From: Candidatus Rokuibacteriota bacterium
Lineage (GTDB): Bacteria > Methylomirabilota > Methylomirabilia > Rokubacteriales > CSP1-6
Assembly: GCA_016201645.1 (NCBI GenBank)
Contig: JACQCL010000132.1
Location: forward strand, 1-6,971
Direction: 5' to 3'
Length of the DNA: 6,971 nucleotides
In this document: piece after piece, positions 1 through 6,001 of the stretch
Numbering within the stretch: the stretch's first letter is position 1
Layout of the letters: every line of letters starts with the position of its first letter
Position numbers and translations under genes: made by a program
The notes under the pieces: generated by a model
What the model was told of the DNA's origin: nothing
What the model saw: the letters and a program-made list of their open reading frames with translations, nothing else
Database searches by the model: none

Positions 1-1775
1 GGCGTGACGAAGTTGATGTTGTGGCATCCCCGCGCCTGGAGCTCCAGCATCATGTGGGCCAGCCGCTCGGGGCTCACCACCGCGCCCTCGCCCTTCTGGC
101 TGATGTCGAAGTTCTGACAGTTACCGACCGCCACGAAGGGAACCAGATACGAATGATCCAGGTCGTCGACTTCGAGGTTGAACACCGCGCCCTCATAGGG
201 GACGCGTTCGACCTTGCGGATCGGGACCCGAAAGTAGCCGTCCCTCTCCCGCCACCTGGTGTGCCGCCTTCCAGTCGCGGGATCGACCTTGGGGAACTTG
301 ACGTAGTACAGAGGCGACTGGGTAACCTCCCGTCCCTCGATCATCTTGCGCGGCGGCGGATGCCAACAGTGGTAGGTGGGGAGCATTCCCAGCAACAGCC
401 CGACCTCGAACAGCCCGATGGCGAATCGTTCGGCTACCGTATTGACCACGATGTGCGTCCCACGATCGCATCCGTCGCCGTCAGCCACGCCTTGAAGGAA
501 CGCCTCCAGCACCTCCCGAGTCCCTTCGGCCAACGCCGCGGGCACTTGCTTTGCGCGCGCGCCTCTTCCGCAGAGCCCCGCAAACAGCGTCGCGAGGGAC
601 GCCTTGCCGACCTCCACCGTCAGGGTGGTTCGCCGCAGACACGTCTCGGGCCGAACGCCGAACAGCTCCTCCAGGAGGTGTTGTGTCCGCTCAGCCAAGA
701 TCGACTCGTGCCGCCCAAACGAAAAAACTAGGCGGTGCGAATTGGGCCGGCCCTTGGCAGACGTTACATGCCCCTCCGCACAGTACATCCCGAGCAACCA
801 TGCCAGCCGGTCGTCCAGCAAAACCTTCGCAGGAATCCCTGGACGCCGCTCAGCGCTGAATCGAAGCAGGCCGGACTCCTCGATTACCCGGGTCGTTCCC
901 CCGCTCCCGTCCTGGCCCAACACGCCACGGCGCCACTGCCCGCGAAGCTTCCTCACGTACGCGGGATGGTACCTCGTGATATGCGCCAGCTGCCGCGAGG
1001 AAAGAGGCCGCGAGAACAACTCCGCGAGTCGCGCCGCTGACTCGCGACGTTCCCGGATGACACGAGGCCGCGCGGAGACCATCGCCATGAGAGCATGCAC
1101 GTCAAGCTCAACCTTCATCCCACGAGGCGACCGCCGCGGGATCAGGAGATAGTGGTCTTTCGTCAAGCGCCCGGCCTGAACTTTGGTGGCGTCCTCCGGC
1201 GAGGTCTTGGCGACAGCGAAGACCTCGTGGTTGGGCGTCACAAGAAGGGGCGGGCAACTGAACGGCTTGATTCTCACTAGCTCGCCGCCAAAGTGATGGC
1301 GGAATACCTTCGCAACGGGGGCCCACGCCCCCGTGCGAGTGACGACCTCGACCTTCCCGCGGACGAAGCGCACCCATCCCCCCTGCCAATCAACCTCACC
1401 AGGGACCTGCTCGAAAAGGTCGGCGATGCGCATCAGGCCTTGGCCCGTGGCGACAAGGGTATCTGGATGGAGACAGAAGACGCACCTGAGGTTACACCAA
1501 GAGAAGAAAATCGTGCCGGAGCCCTTCCAGCCCCGGAGGCAGTCTTCCTCGCCGAAGTGGGGAAAGTGCGAGCCCACGAGCGCGTACCGCCCCGACTTGC
1601 AGACCGCCGTCTTGTCGTGGAGGCGATCCACCCGGCAGTTGCGGGGGCAGACCTGGCAGGAGGCCAACGCGGCCAGGGCCTCCGCGGCCCGGCGCTCGAT
1701 CTCCTCGACACCGAGCCGGAGGTAGGCGGGCTCGAACTCCGTCGCGCGGACCGTGAAGGGGACCTCGGTGATCAT
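1..1775 (-). CDS. Radical SAM protein, PflX-like (COG1313 type), interrupted by an in-frame intein; 3' end outside window
   Basis: Reading the minus strand from the ATG at 1775-1773 gives 591 codons with no stop before the left edge. An in-frame TAG two codons upstream makes this the earliest ATG. Residues 1-100 are the N-extein: a Cys-rich segment (CQVCPRNC, residues 40-47; C59; C79), then a GSGTIFFSWCNLRCVF stretch with C94 and C98. Residues 101-552 are an intein (separate entry). Residues 553-591 are the C-extein, starting CQNFDIS and followed by a segment containing GCHNINFVTP. Joining the exteins gives CNLRCVFCQN, a perfect CX3CX2C radical SAM motif. The Cys-rich N-terminus, the GEE region and CQN...GCHNINFVTP match what I know of PflX/COG1313 proteins, related to pyruvate formate-lyase activating enzymes. 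Their substrate is not established. By family size, roughly 180-200 extein residues should lie beyond the edge. The gene is divergent from the nitrile hydratase genes. No Shine-Dalgarno is seen, and a -10-like box abuts the start. Confidence 0.9.
   Translation of the reverse strand, partial: MITEVPFTVRATEFEPAYLRLGVEEIERRAAEALAALASCQVCPRNCRVDRLHDKTAVCKSGRYALVGSHFPHFGEEDCLRGWKGSGTIFFSWCNLRCVFCLHPDTLVATGQGLMRIADLFEQVPGEVDWQGGWVRFVRGKVEVVTRTGAWAPVAKVFRHHFGGELVRIKPFSCPPLLVTPNHEVFAVAKTSPEDATKVQAGRLTKDHYLLIPRRSPRGMKVELDVHALMAMVSARPRVIRERRESAARLAELFSRPLSSRQLAHITRYHPAYVRKLRGQWRRGVLGQDGSGGTTRVIEESGLLRFSAERRPGIPAKVLLDDRLAWLLGMYCAEGHVTSAKGRPNSHRLVFSFGRHESILAERTQHLLEELFGVRPETCLRRTTLTVEVGKASLATLFAGLCGRGARAKQVPAALAEGTREVLEAFLQGVADGDGCDRGTHIVVNTVAERFAIGLFEVGLLLGMLPTYHCWHPPPRKMIEGREVTQSPLYYVKFPKVDPATGRRHTRWRERDGYFRVPIRKVERVPYEGAVFNLEVDDLDHSYLVPFVAVGNCQNFDISQKGEGAVVSPERLAHMMLELQARGCHNINFVT
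120..1475 (-). mobile_element. Intein with LAGLIDADG homing endonuclease inserted in the radical SAM gene
   Basis: This is the 452-residue insert (host-protein residues 101-552). It starts with Cys in CLHPDTLVAT (splicing block A), has LLVTPNHEVFAV with TPNH at 180-183 (block B), and ends with VFNLEVDDLDHSYLV (531-545, block F) and FVAVGN, followed by Cys+1 (block G). The central part holds two LAGLIDADG motifs: LLGMYCAEG (327-335, acidic E334) and LQGVADGDG (427-435, acidic D434). Both acidic residues are kept, so the endonuclease may be active. Residues 257-282 (LSSRQLAHITRY...) look like a helix-turn-helix that could aid target binding. The penultimate residue is Gly, not the usual His. 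In its first 30 codons 11 end in A or T, against 1 of the first 30 host codons and 2 of the 39 C-extein codons, which points to a foreign origin. Known: such inteins excise as protein and spread by homing. Inferred: the insertion target is the conserved codons for the Fe-S motif. Confidence 0.93.
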
Positions 1776-1839
1776 CGCCTATATAATAACCCGGGGCTCC
1801 GCTTGACGTGTACCGGATGAGAATAGGAAGATAGGGCCT
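1776..1839. promoter_or_regulatory. Divergent promoter region with overlapping -10-like boxes
   Basis: This 64 bp spacer separates the minus-strand radical SAM gene from the plus-strand nitrile hydratase genes. It contains an AT-rich TATATAATAA run. TATAAT at 1782-1787 is a perfect plus-strand -10 hexamer, which would give a leader of about 45 nt before the ATG at 1840. TATTAT on the minus strand (1788 to 1783) would start transcription at or next to the ATG at 1775, giving a leaderless message, in line with the absence of a ribosome binding site there. No good -35 box is seen for either direction: the plus strand has GGGACC 17 bp upstream, the minus strand ACACGT. The promoter roles are inferred from sequence only. 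Confidence 0.4.
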
Positions 1840-2142
1840 ATGACACGCGTCCATGACCGAGGCGGATGGCCCGGCGCCGGGCCGATCAACAGAGCCGAAC
1901 ACGAGCTCTCCTGGTGGGAGAAACGGACGGACGCCCTGATGAGGCTCATGTGGACTCCGGAGCGGAGGGTCATCCGCGTGGATGAGATGCGGCGGGCCAT
2001 CGAGAGCATGGAGCCGGGCCAATACGAGAAGGCGAGCTACTACGAGCGATGGCTCCACGCCCTCGAGACGCTTCTGATCGAAAAGGGCGTCCTGACGCGC
2101 GAAGAGATCGAGCTCAAGGTCAAGGAGCTGGACAAACGCTAA
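1840..2142 (+). CDS. Nitrile hydratase beta subunit, N-terminal half, as a separate protein
   Basis: The 100-residue product begins MTRVHDRGGWPGAGPI, the usual start of nitrile hydratase beta subunits, followed by an EHELSWWEKR helix and a C-terminal helical hairpin (LLIEKGVLTREEI, 78-90). It stops before the SH3-like barrel that normally follows in beta, which is encoded by the next gene. With the next two genes it should form the cytoplasmic hydro-lyase that hydrates a nitrile to an amide, or possibly thiocyanate. The equivalent in thiocyanate hydrolase is the beta subunit (ScnB). Small cobalt-type activators (P14K family) also resemble this half, but the VHD-GG-GPI start is that of a structural subunit. 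AGGAAG at 1825-1830 is a plausible ribosome binding site, 9 nt from the ATG. The stop TAA shares a base with the next ATG, suggesting translational coupling. Confidence 0.88.
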   Translation: MTRVHDRGGWPGAGPINRAEHELSWWEKRTDALMRLMWTPERRVIRVDEMRRAIESMEPGQYEKASYYERWLHALETLLIEKGVLTREEIELKVKELDKR

Positions 2143-2426
2143 TGACGCCCCGATTCAAGCCCGGGGACCGCGTCAGGGTTCGCGCAGACTCGCCGCCCGG
2201 ACACATCCGGACCCCCAAGTACGTCCAGGGCAAGACCGGCGAGGTCGCCGGCATCCACGGCGCGTTCCGCAATCCTGAAACGCTCGCGTATGGCCGCGAC
2301 GGGCTGCCGAAACAGTTCTTGTACGTCGTCCGCTTCGACGAGCGGGACCTCTGGCAGCAGTACCGCGGCTCCCCGCGGGACACGCTTCTCGTTGATGTGT
2401 ACGAGCACTGGCTTGACCCTGCCTGA
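2142..2426 (+). CDS. Nitrile hydratase beta subunit, C-terminal SH3-like half, as a separate protein
   Basis: The product is 94 residues. It opens with RFKPGDRVRVR (4-14), the first strands of the SH3-like barrel at the C-terminus of nitrile hydratase beta, and continues with HIRTPKYVQGKTGEV, FLYVVRF and a final VDVYEHWLDPA, all characteristic of that domain. The ATG at 2142 overlaps the preceding stop by one base (TAATG). The nearest Shine-Dalgarno-like AAGGAG (2122-2127) is 14 nt away, so translation probably depends on coupling to the upstream gene. Known equivalents are the thiocyanate hydrolase alpha subunit (ScnA) and one of the two split-beta pieces of toyocamycin nitrile hydratase. 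Together the halves total 194 residues, slightly less than a usual fused beta of about 210-230. A recent frameshift in a fused gene is the alternative, but the domain boundary and the proper start codon argue for a true split. Confidence 0.87.
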   Translation: MTPRFKPGDRVRVRADSPPGHIRTPKYVQGKTGEVAGIHGAFRNPETLAYGRDGLPKQFLYVVRFDERDLWQQYRGSPRDTLLVDVYEHWLDPA

Positions 2427-2442
2427 CGGCCCGGAGGGAGAC

Positions 2443-3075
2443 ATGCACGACGATCACCACGATGATCCTCACGCCCCGCTTGCTCACGATCACCCGCAGA
2501 CCGAGTTCGAAAAGCGCGTGGACGCCGTTCAGGCCCTCCTGATCGAAAAGGGAATCATCACGCCCGACGACGTCCGCCGGGCGGTCGAGGAGATGGACTC
2601 CCGCTCCCCCGCCCTCGGGGCGAAGGTCATCGCCCGGGCCTGGGTGGACCCCGCGTTCAAGGGCCGCCTCCTCGCCAACGCCAAGAGGGCCATCGCCGAG
2701 CTCGGCATCGAGTTCACGCAGGAGGCAGCGCTCTTCGCCGTGGAGAACACGGAGAAGGTCCACCACGTCGTGGTCTGCACGCTCTGCTCCTGCTACCCGC
2801 GCGGGCTCCTCGGCTACCCGCCGGATTGGTACAAGAGCCTGAACTACCGCTCGCGCGTGGTGGTGGACCCCCGCGGCGTCCTGAAGGAGTTCGGGCTGGA
2901 GCTCGACGCGAACGTGGAAGTCCGCGTCCTCGACAGCACCGCCGACATGCGGTACCTCGTGATCCCCCCGCGTCCGGCGGGGACGGAGCGCATGGACGAG
3001 GAGGAACTGGCGAGCCTGGTCACGCGGGACAGCATGATCGGGGTCGCGCGGGCGCGCACCCCGGCTCTACAATGA
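2443..3075 (+). CDS. Nitrile hydratase alpha subunit, cobalt type (thiocyanate hydrolase gamma-like)
   Basis: The 210-residue catalytic subunit carries VCTLCSC at 111-117. C112, C115 and C117 bind the metal, and C115 and C117 are normally oxidised to sulfinic and sulfenic acid. Thr at 113 is the cobalt-type signature, where iron enzymes have Ser. The motif leads into LGYPPDWYKSLNYRSRVVVDPRGVL, then DSTADMRYLVIPPRPAGTE and LVTRDSMIG, all family-typical. The first 17 residues are rich in His and Asp (six His). Residue 120 is Arg in CSCYPRGLLG, where I expect Trp. GGAGGGAG at 2433-2440 is a strong ribosome binding site, which fixes the ATG at 2443 although the frame is open upstream. The gene lies 16 nt after the split-beta pair and surely belongs to the same operon. 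The expected reaction is nitrile to amide in the cytoplasm; thiocyanate as substrate cannot be excluded from sequence. Confidence 0.92.
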   Translation: MHDDHHDDPHAPLAHDHPQTEFEKRVDAVQALLIEKGIITPDDVRRAVEEMDSRSPALGAKVIARAWVDPAFKGRLLANAKRAIAELGIEFTQEAALFAVENTEKVHHVVVCTLCSCYPRGLLGYPPDWYKSLNYRSRVVVDPRGVLKEFGLELDANVEVRVLDSTADMRYLVIPPRPAGTERMDEEELASLVTRDSMIGVARARTPALQ

Positions 3076-3160
3076 GGACGCCTTTCTTGCGCCCAGCTCC
3101 GCGCCGGGTGTAGACTCCCTCGCATATGCCGGCACGGGTTCGCCGCGCCAGATTGGAGAT
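3076..3160 (+). promoter_or_regulatory. Spacer between nitrile hydratase genes and FKBP gene; weak promoter candidate
   Basis: This 85 bp gap is the largest among the plus-strand genes. TTGCGC (3087-3092) and TAGACT (3111-3116), 18 bp apart, resemble a weak sigma-70 promoter for the FKBP gene, with three and four consensus matches. No convincing rho-independent terminator is visible. GGAG at 3155-3158 serves as the ribosome binding site of the next gene. Confidence 0.25.
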
Positions 3161-3703
3161 ATGATGAGAGTCGCAAGTCCCGTCGTCCTCACCCTGCTAC
3201 TGGTGGTCGGCATCGCCCACGCCCAGGCCGAGGAGAAGAAACCGGTGAGCCCTGCCATCGAGACCGGCTCCACCGTCAAGCTCGAATACACGCTCACGGA
3301 CGACGCGGGCAAGGTCCTGGACTCCAACAAGGGACAAGACCCTCTCACCTACACGCACGGACAGGAGGAGATTCTCCCCGCGCTGGAGAACGCCCTCAAA
3401 GGCATGCGCGCCGGCGATCACAAGGACGTGACGTTGCCCCCCGCCGACGGATATGGGGAGGTGGATCCCAAGGCGGTCACCGAGGTGCCGAAGGAGCTGA
3501 TCCCGCCCGAGTCGCTCAAGGCGGGAGCAGAGCTCGTCGCCCGGAGCCCCTCGGCCGGGCCCAGGCTGGTCCGCGTCAAGGAGATTAAAGAGAAGACGGT
3601 CGTCATTGACCTGAACCACCCCTTGGCGGGAAAGACCCTCCACTTCGACGTGACGGTGCTGGGCGTCGAGCCTGCCCAGATGGTCGAGCCTCCCAAGAAG
3701 TAA
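3161..3703 (+). CDS. Exported FKBP-type peptidyl-prolyl cis-trans isomerase, SlyD-like
   Basis: The 180-residue product starts with a Sec signal peptide (hydrophobic core 8-19, likely cut after AHA at 21), so it acts outside the cytoplasm. There is no lipobox Cys. The mature part has an FKBP core (about 37-100: GSTVKLEYTLTDDAGKVLDS, the GQEEILPALENAL helix, GYGE) and a closing strand set NHPLAGKTLHFDVTVLGVE (152-170). Residues 101-148 form the insert-in-flap domain of SlyD-type FKBPs. The NHPLAGK-L-FDV signature is diagnostic. It should catalyse prolyl isomerisation and act as a folding chaperone. It lacks the His-rich metal-binding tail of E. coli SlyD. Two tandem ATGs (3161, 3164) compete; the second lies at the better distance (5 nt) from GGAG. 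A role in nitrile hydratase maturation is unlikely because it is exported. Confidence 0.88.
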   Translation: MMRVASPVVLTLLLVVGIAHAQAEEKKPVSPAIETGSTVKLEYTLTDDAGKVLDSNKGQDPLTYTHGQEEILPALENALKGMRAGDHKDVTLPPADGYGEVDPKAVTEVPKELIPPESLKAGAELVARSPSAGPRLVRVKEIKEKTVVIDLNHPLAGKTLHFDVTVLGVEPAQMVEPPKK

Positions 3704-3705
3704 GC

Positions 3706-4833
3706 ATGCAGGGGTGGAGGCGCGCCCTCCTCTGGGGGATGCTGGCCGCCAAGCTCTGGGGCGGCTGGGGTCTGACCTGGGACATCCGGTGGCACCTCCT
3801 GATCGGCCGCGATTCCTTTTGGATCCCCCCTCACCTCCTGATCTACTCCGCCGTCGTCGTGGTGCTGGCCCTCTGCCTGGCGACCCTTGCTCGCGAAACC
3901 CTGCTGGCGCTTCACGGGGGGCCCGCGCCTGGGAGCGTGCGCCGCTTCGGCCTCTTGGGGACGCCCGGGACTCACCTGGCTTGCTGGGGACTCGTCGTCA
4001 CGCTCCTCGCGGCGCCGATTGACGACCTCTGGCATCGCCTCTTCGGCCTCGACGTCACGCTCTGGAGCCCTCCCCATCTCCTGGGACTCACCGGCAGCCA
4101 GATCAATTCCGCTGGCTGCCTCCTCCTTGCCGTCGAGGCGTACCCGCCGGACCACTCAGCCCGGCGCTTCGCGCTGCTCCTCGGCGGCGCCATTTTCTTC
4201 GGGACCTTCCATCTCCTGCTGAGAACGAGCCTCCTCTGGGCCTATGAGCAAGGCGGCCTGGCCTTCTTCTACTACCCGCTCCTCGGGGCGCTCCTCCTCC
4301 CGGTGGCGCTCGTCCCCGTCGCCCGCCTCTCGGCCTCACGCTGGGCGCCTGCTGTCGTCGTCGCTCTCGCCGTCGTGATCGACCTGGTCGGAGGCGGGAT
4401 CGCGAGGGCGGGGTTCGACTTCCTGAAGCCCACGCCCGCGATCGAAGAAGCCCTCGCGCGGGAGCCCGCCTCGCCCATTGCGACGTTTCATCGCATCGCG
4501 AAAGAAAACGGCACGCCGGCGGTGACGTACACGGGGAACGCTCGCGCGATCATGTTAGCGTTCCTTCCAGCCCTGGCGCTTTGCCTGGTGGATGCCCGGC
4601 GCCGCGCGGTTCTCGCAACCCTGGCCTTCGCCGCCGCGTACTTCGCCCTCGTGAGCTGGCACCTCGCTCAACTCCCCGCTTTCCGCTCGCGTCTGCCCGC
4701 GGCCCCGGAGATCGCGGTAGGCATAGCGCTCGTCCTGATCGCCGGAGCCCTCGGCGGCATCATCGGCCGCTGGCTGGGATCGGCGCTCGCCCGGCCGCCG
4801 GCCTACGGTATAATCGGCGCGGCTCATGATTGA
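3706..4833 (+). CDS. Polytopic membrane protein of unknown function with a duplicated WH...PPHLL motif
   Basis: I do not recognise a named family. The 375 residues include about nine or ten hydrophobic spans (approximately 5-24, 41-63, 88-105, 130-147, 154-175, 184-207, 212-233, 281-297, 300-320, 334-358), so it is an inner-membrane protein. A related motif appears twice, 80 residues apart: W29-H30, G34, D36, W39, PPHLL (41-45), and W109-H110, G114, D116, W120, PPHLL (122-126). Each copy sits just before or within a membrane span, which suggests an internal duplication with His and Asp in matching places, possibly for metal or cofactor binding (inference). Residues 240-278 form a soluble loop. 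It starts 2 nt after the FKBP stop and overlaps the acyl-CoA dehydrogenase start by 8 bases, so the three genes may be co-transcribed. The ribosome binding site is weak. Confidence 0.8.
   Translation: MQGWRRALLWGMLAAKLWGGWGLTWDIRWHLLIGRDSFWIPPHLLIYSAVVVVLALCLATLARETLLALHGGPAPGSVRRFGLLGTPGTHLACWGLVVTLLAAPIDDLWHRLFGLDVTLWSPPHLLGLTGSQINSAGCLLLAVEAYPPDHSARRFALLLGGAIFFGTFHLLLRTSLLWAYEQGGLAFFYYPLLGALLLPVALVPVARLSASRWAPAVVVALAVVIDLVGGGIARAGFDFLKPTPAIEEALAREPASPIATFHRIAKENGTPAVTYTGNARAIMLAFLPALALCLVDARRRAVLATLAFAAAYFALVSWHLAQLPAFRSRLPAAPEIAVGIALVLIAGALGGIIGRWLGSALARPPAYGIIGAAHD
4804..4825 (+). promoter_or_regulatory. Perfect -10 hexamer just before the acyl-CoA dehydrogenase start
   Basis: TATAAT at 4809-4814 stands out in very GC-rich sequence at the 3' end of the membrane protein gene. 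A start site about 7 nt downstream would leave a leader of only a few bases before the ATG at 4826. No Shine-Dalgarno precedes that ATG, so leaderless translation or coupling to the overlapping upstream gene is likely. The -35 position (CTCGCC) is a poor match. Confidence 0.35.
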
Positions 4834-5997
4834 CTTCAGTCTCTCCCCCGAGATGGAGCAGATCCGCCGGGTCACCGCCCGGTTCATGGACGAGCACGTG
4901 TACCCGGCGGAGCGGGAGGTCGGCGAGGACGGCTTCCTCCCCGAGCCCCTCCTCAAGTCCCTTCAGGCCAAGGTCAAGGCGCTCGGGCTCTGGGCCCCTC
5001 ACATGCCCGAGGAAGTCGGCGGGATGGGGATCGGGGTCGTGGGGCTCGCGCTCATGAACGAGATCATCGGCCGAAGCCCCATCGGCCCGATCATCTTCGG
5101 CTGCCAGGCCCCCGACGCGGGCAACTGCGAGATCCTCCATCTCTACGGCACCGAGGAGCAGAAGAAGAAGTTCCTCCTCCCCAACGTGGCGGGGGACGTC
5201 CGGTCGTGCTTTTCCATGACCGAGCCGGAGGTGTCGGGCGCCGACCCGACGAACCTCCAGACCACGGCGCTCCTCGACGGCGGCGAGTGGGTCATCAACG
5301 GCCACAAGTGGTTCATCACCGGCGCCATCGGCGCCGCCTTCTCCATCGTGATGGCGAAGACCGAGCCCCAGGCGGCACCCCGCAAACGCTTCAGCATGAT
5401 CATCGCCCCGATGTCCACGCGGGGCGTGCGGATCCTCCGCTCGGTGCCGGTCCTGGGGCACTCGGGGGGCGGCGGCCACTGCGAGCTCCGCTACGAGAAC
5501 TGCCGCGTGCCGGCGAAGAACCTCCTCGGGCCGCGCGGCGAGGGATTCAAGATCGCCCAGGCGCGCCTGGGCCCGGGGCGGATCCAGCACTGCATGCGCT
5601 GGCTCGGCGTCGCCCAGCGCTCCTTCGAGCTGATGTGCCGGCACGTCCTGAACCGCGAGGCCTTCGGCAGCAAACTCGCCGACAAGCAGACGATCCAGAA
5701 CTGGATCGCCGATTCCAAGGCGGAGATGGACGCCGCGCGCCTCATGACGCTCCACGCCGCCTGGAAGATGGACCAGAAGATGGATGCCCGCGTCGAGATC
5801 TCCCTCATCAAGTTCTTCGGCGCCCAGGTCCTGCACAACGTCATTGACCGGGCGATCCAGGCCCACGGCGCCATGGGGATCTCGGGGGACACGCCGCTCG
5901 AAATGTTCTACCGCGAGGCGCGGGCCGCCCGGATCTACGATGGCCCCGACGAGGTCCACCGGATGGTCGTGGCCCGTCGCATCCTCAAGGAGTTTCA

Positions 5998-6001
<4 letters not shown>
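4826..6001 (+). CDS. Acyl-CoA dehydrogenase, ACAD10/ACAD11 and LvaC-like
   Basis: The 391-residue flavoprotein is full length for the family. It shows the N-terminal helical domain (IDFSLSPEMEQIR, 2-14), the middle beta domain with CFSMTEPEVSGADPTN (128-143) for FAD and substrate contact and GHKWFITGA (159-167), and the C-terminal helical domain with REAFGSKLADKQTIQ (277-291) and QAHGAMGISGDTPLEMFYR (345-363). Near the end it has RIYDGPDEVHR (369-379). D372 aligns with the catalytic Glu of medium-chain acyl-CoA dehydrogenase. A DGPDEVH ending is what I recall for the ACAD10/11 group, which acts on phosphorylated 4-hydroxyacyl-CoAs. Its partner is the phosphotransferase directly downstream. 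The chosen ATG gives the normal N-terminus and overlaps the upstream stop (ATGATTGA). The exact substrate cannot be read from sequence. Confidence 0.93.
5987..6000 (+). promoter_or_regulatory. Ribosome binding site that places the phosphotransferase start at ATA
   Basis: AAGGAG (5987-5992) is followed by a 5 nt spacer and then ATA at 5998-6000, overlapping the TAA stop of the acyl-CoA dehydrogenase (5999-6001). This ideal spacing marks the start position although ATA is not a normal start codon. No ATG, GTG or TTG exists in this frame between the upstream in-frame stop (5845-5847) and the ATG at 6217. Confidence 0.65.

Noticed and set aside
21..731. Long plus-strand open frame (236 codons) and others at 604-1152 and 1293-1820
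   Set aside because: They are antisense to the continuous radical SAM/intein frame on the minus strand, and their products have no recognisable motifs.
1492..2058. Minus-strand open frame of 188 codons spanning the divergent spacer
   Set aside because: It overlaps both the real radical SAM start in another frame and the nitrile hydratase beta gene; the product is Pro/Arg/Gly-rich with no family resemblance.
2049..2426. Longer start (2049) for the beta C-half gene
   Set aside because: The extra 31 residues lie inside the upstream gene in a different frame and do not match the family; the ATG at 2142 gives the normal barrel start.
2290..3075. Longer start (2290) for nitrile hydratase alpha
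   Set aside because: The added residues are the beta C-half read in another frame; GGAGGGAG precisely precedes the ATG at 2443.
3126..3164. Tiny open frame (12 codons) ending at the FKBP start, considered as a leader peptide
   Set aside because: Too short, no ribosome binding site and no attenuation-like structure; likely chance.
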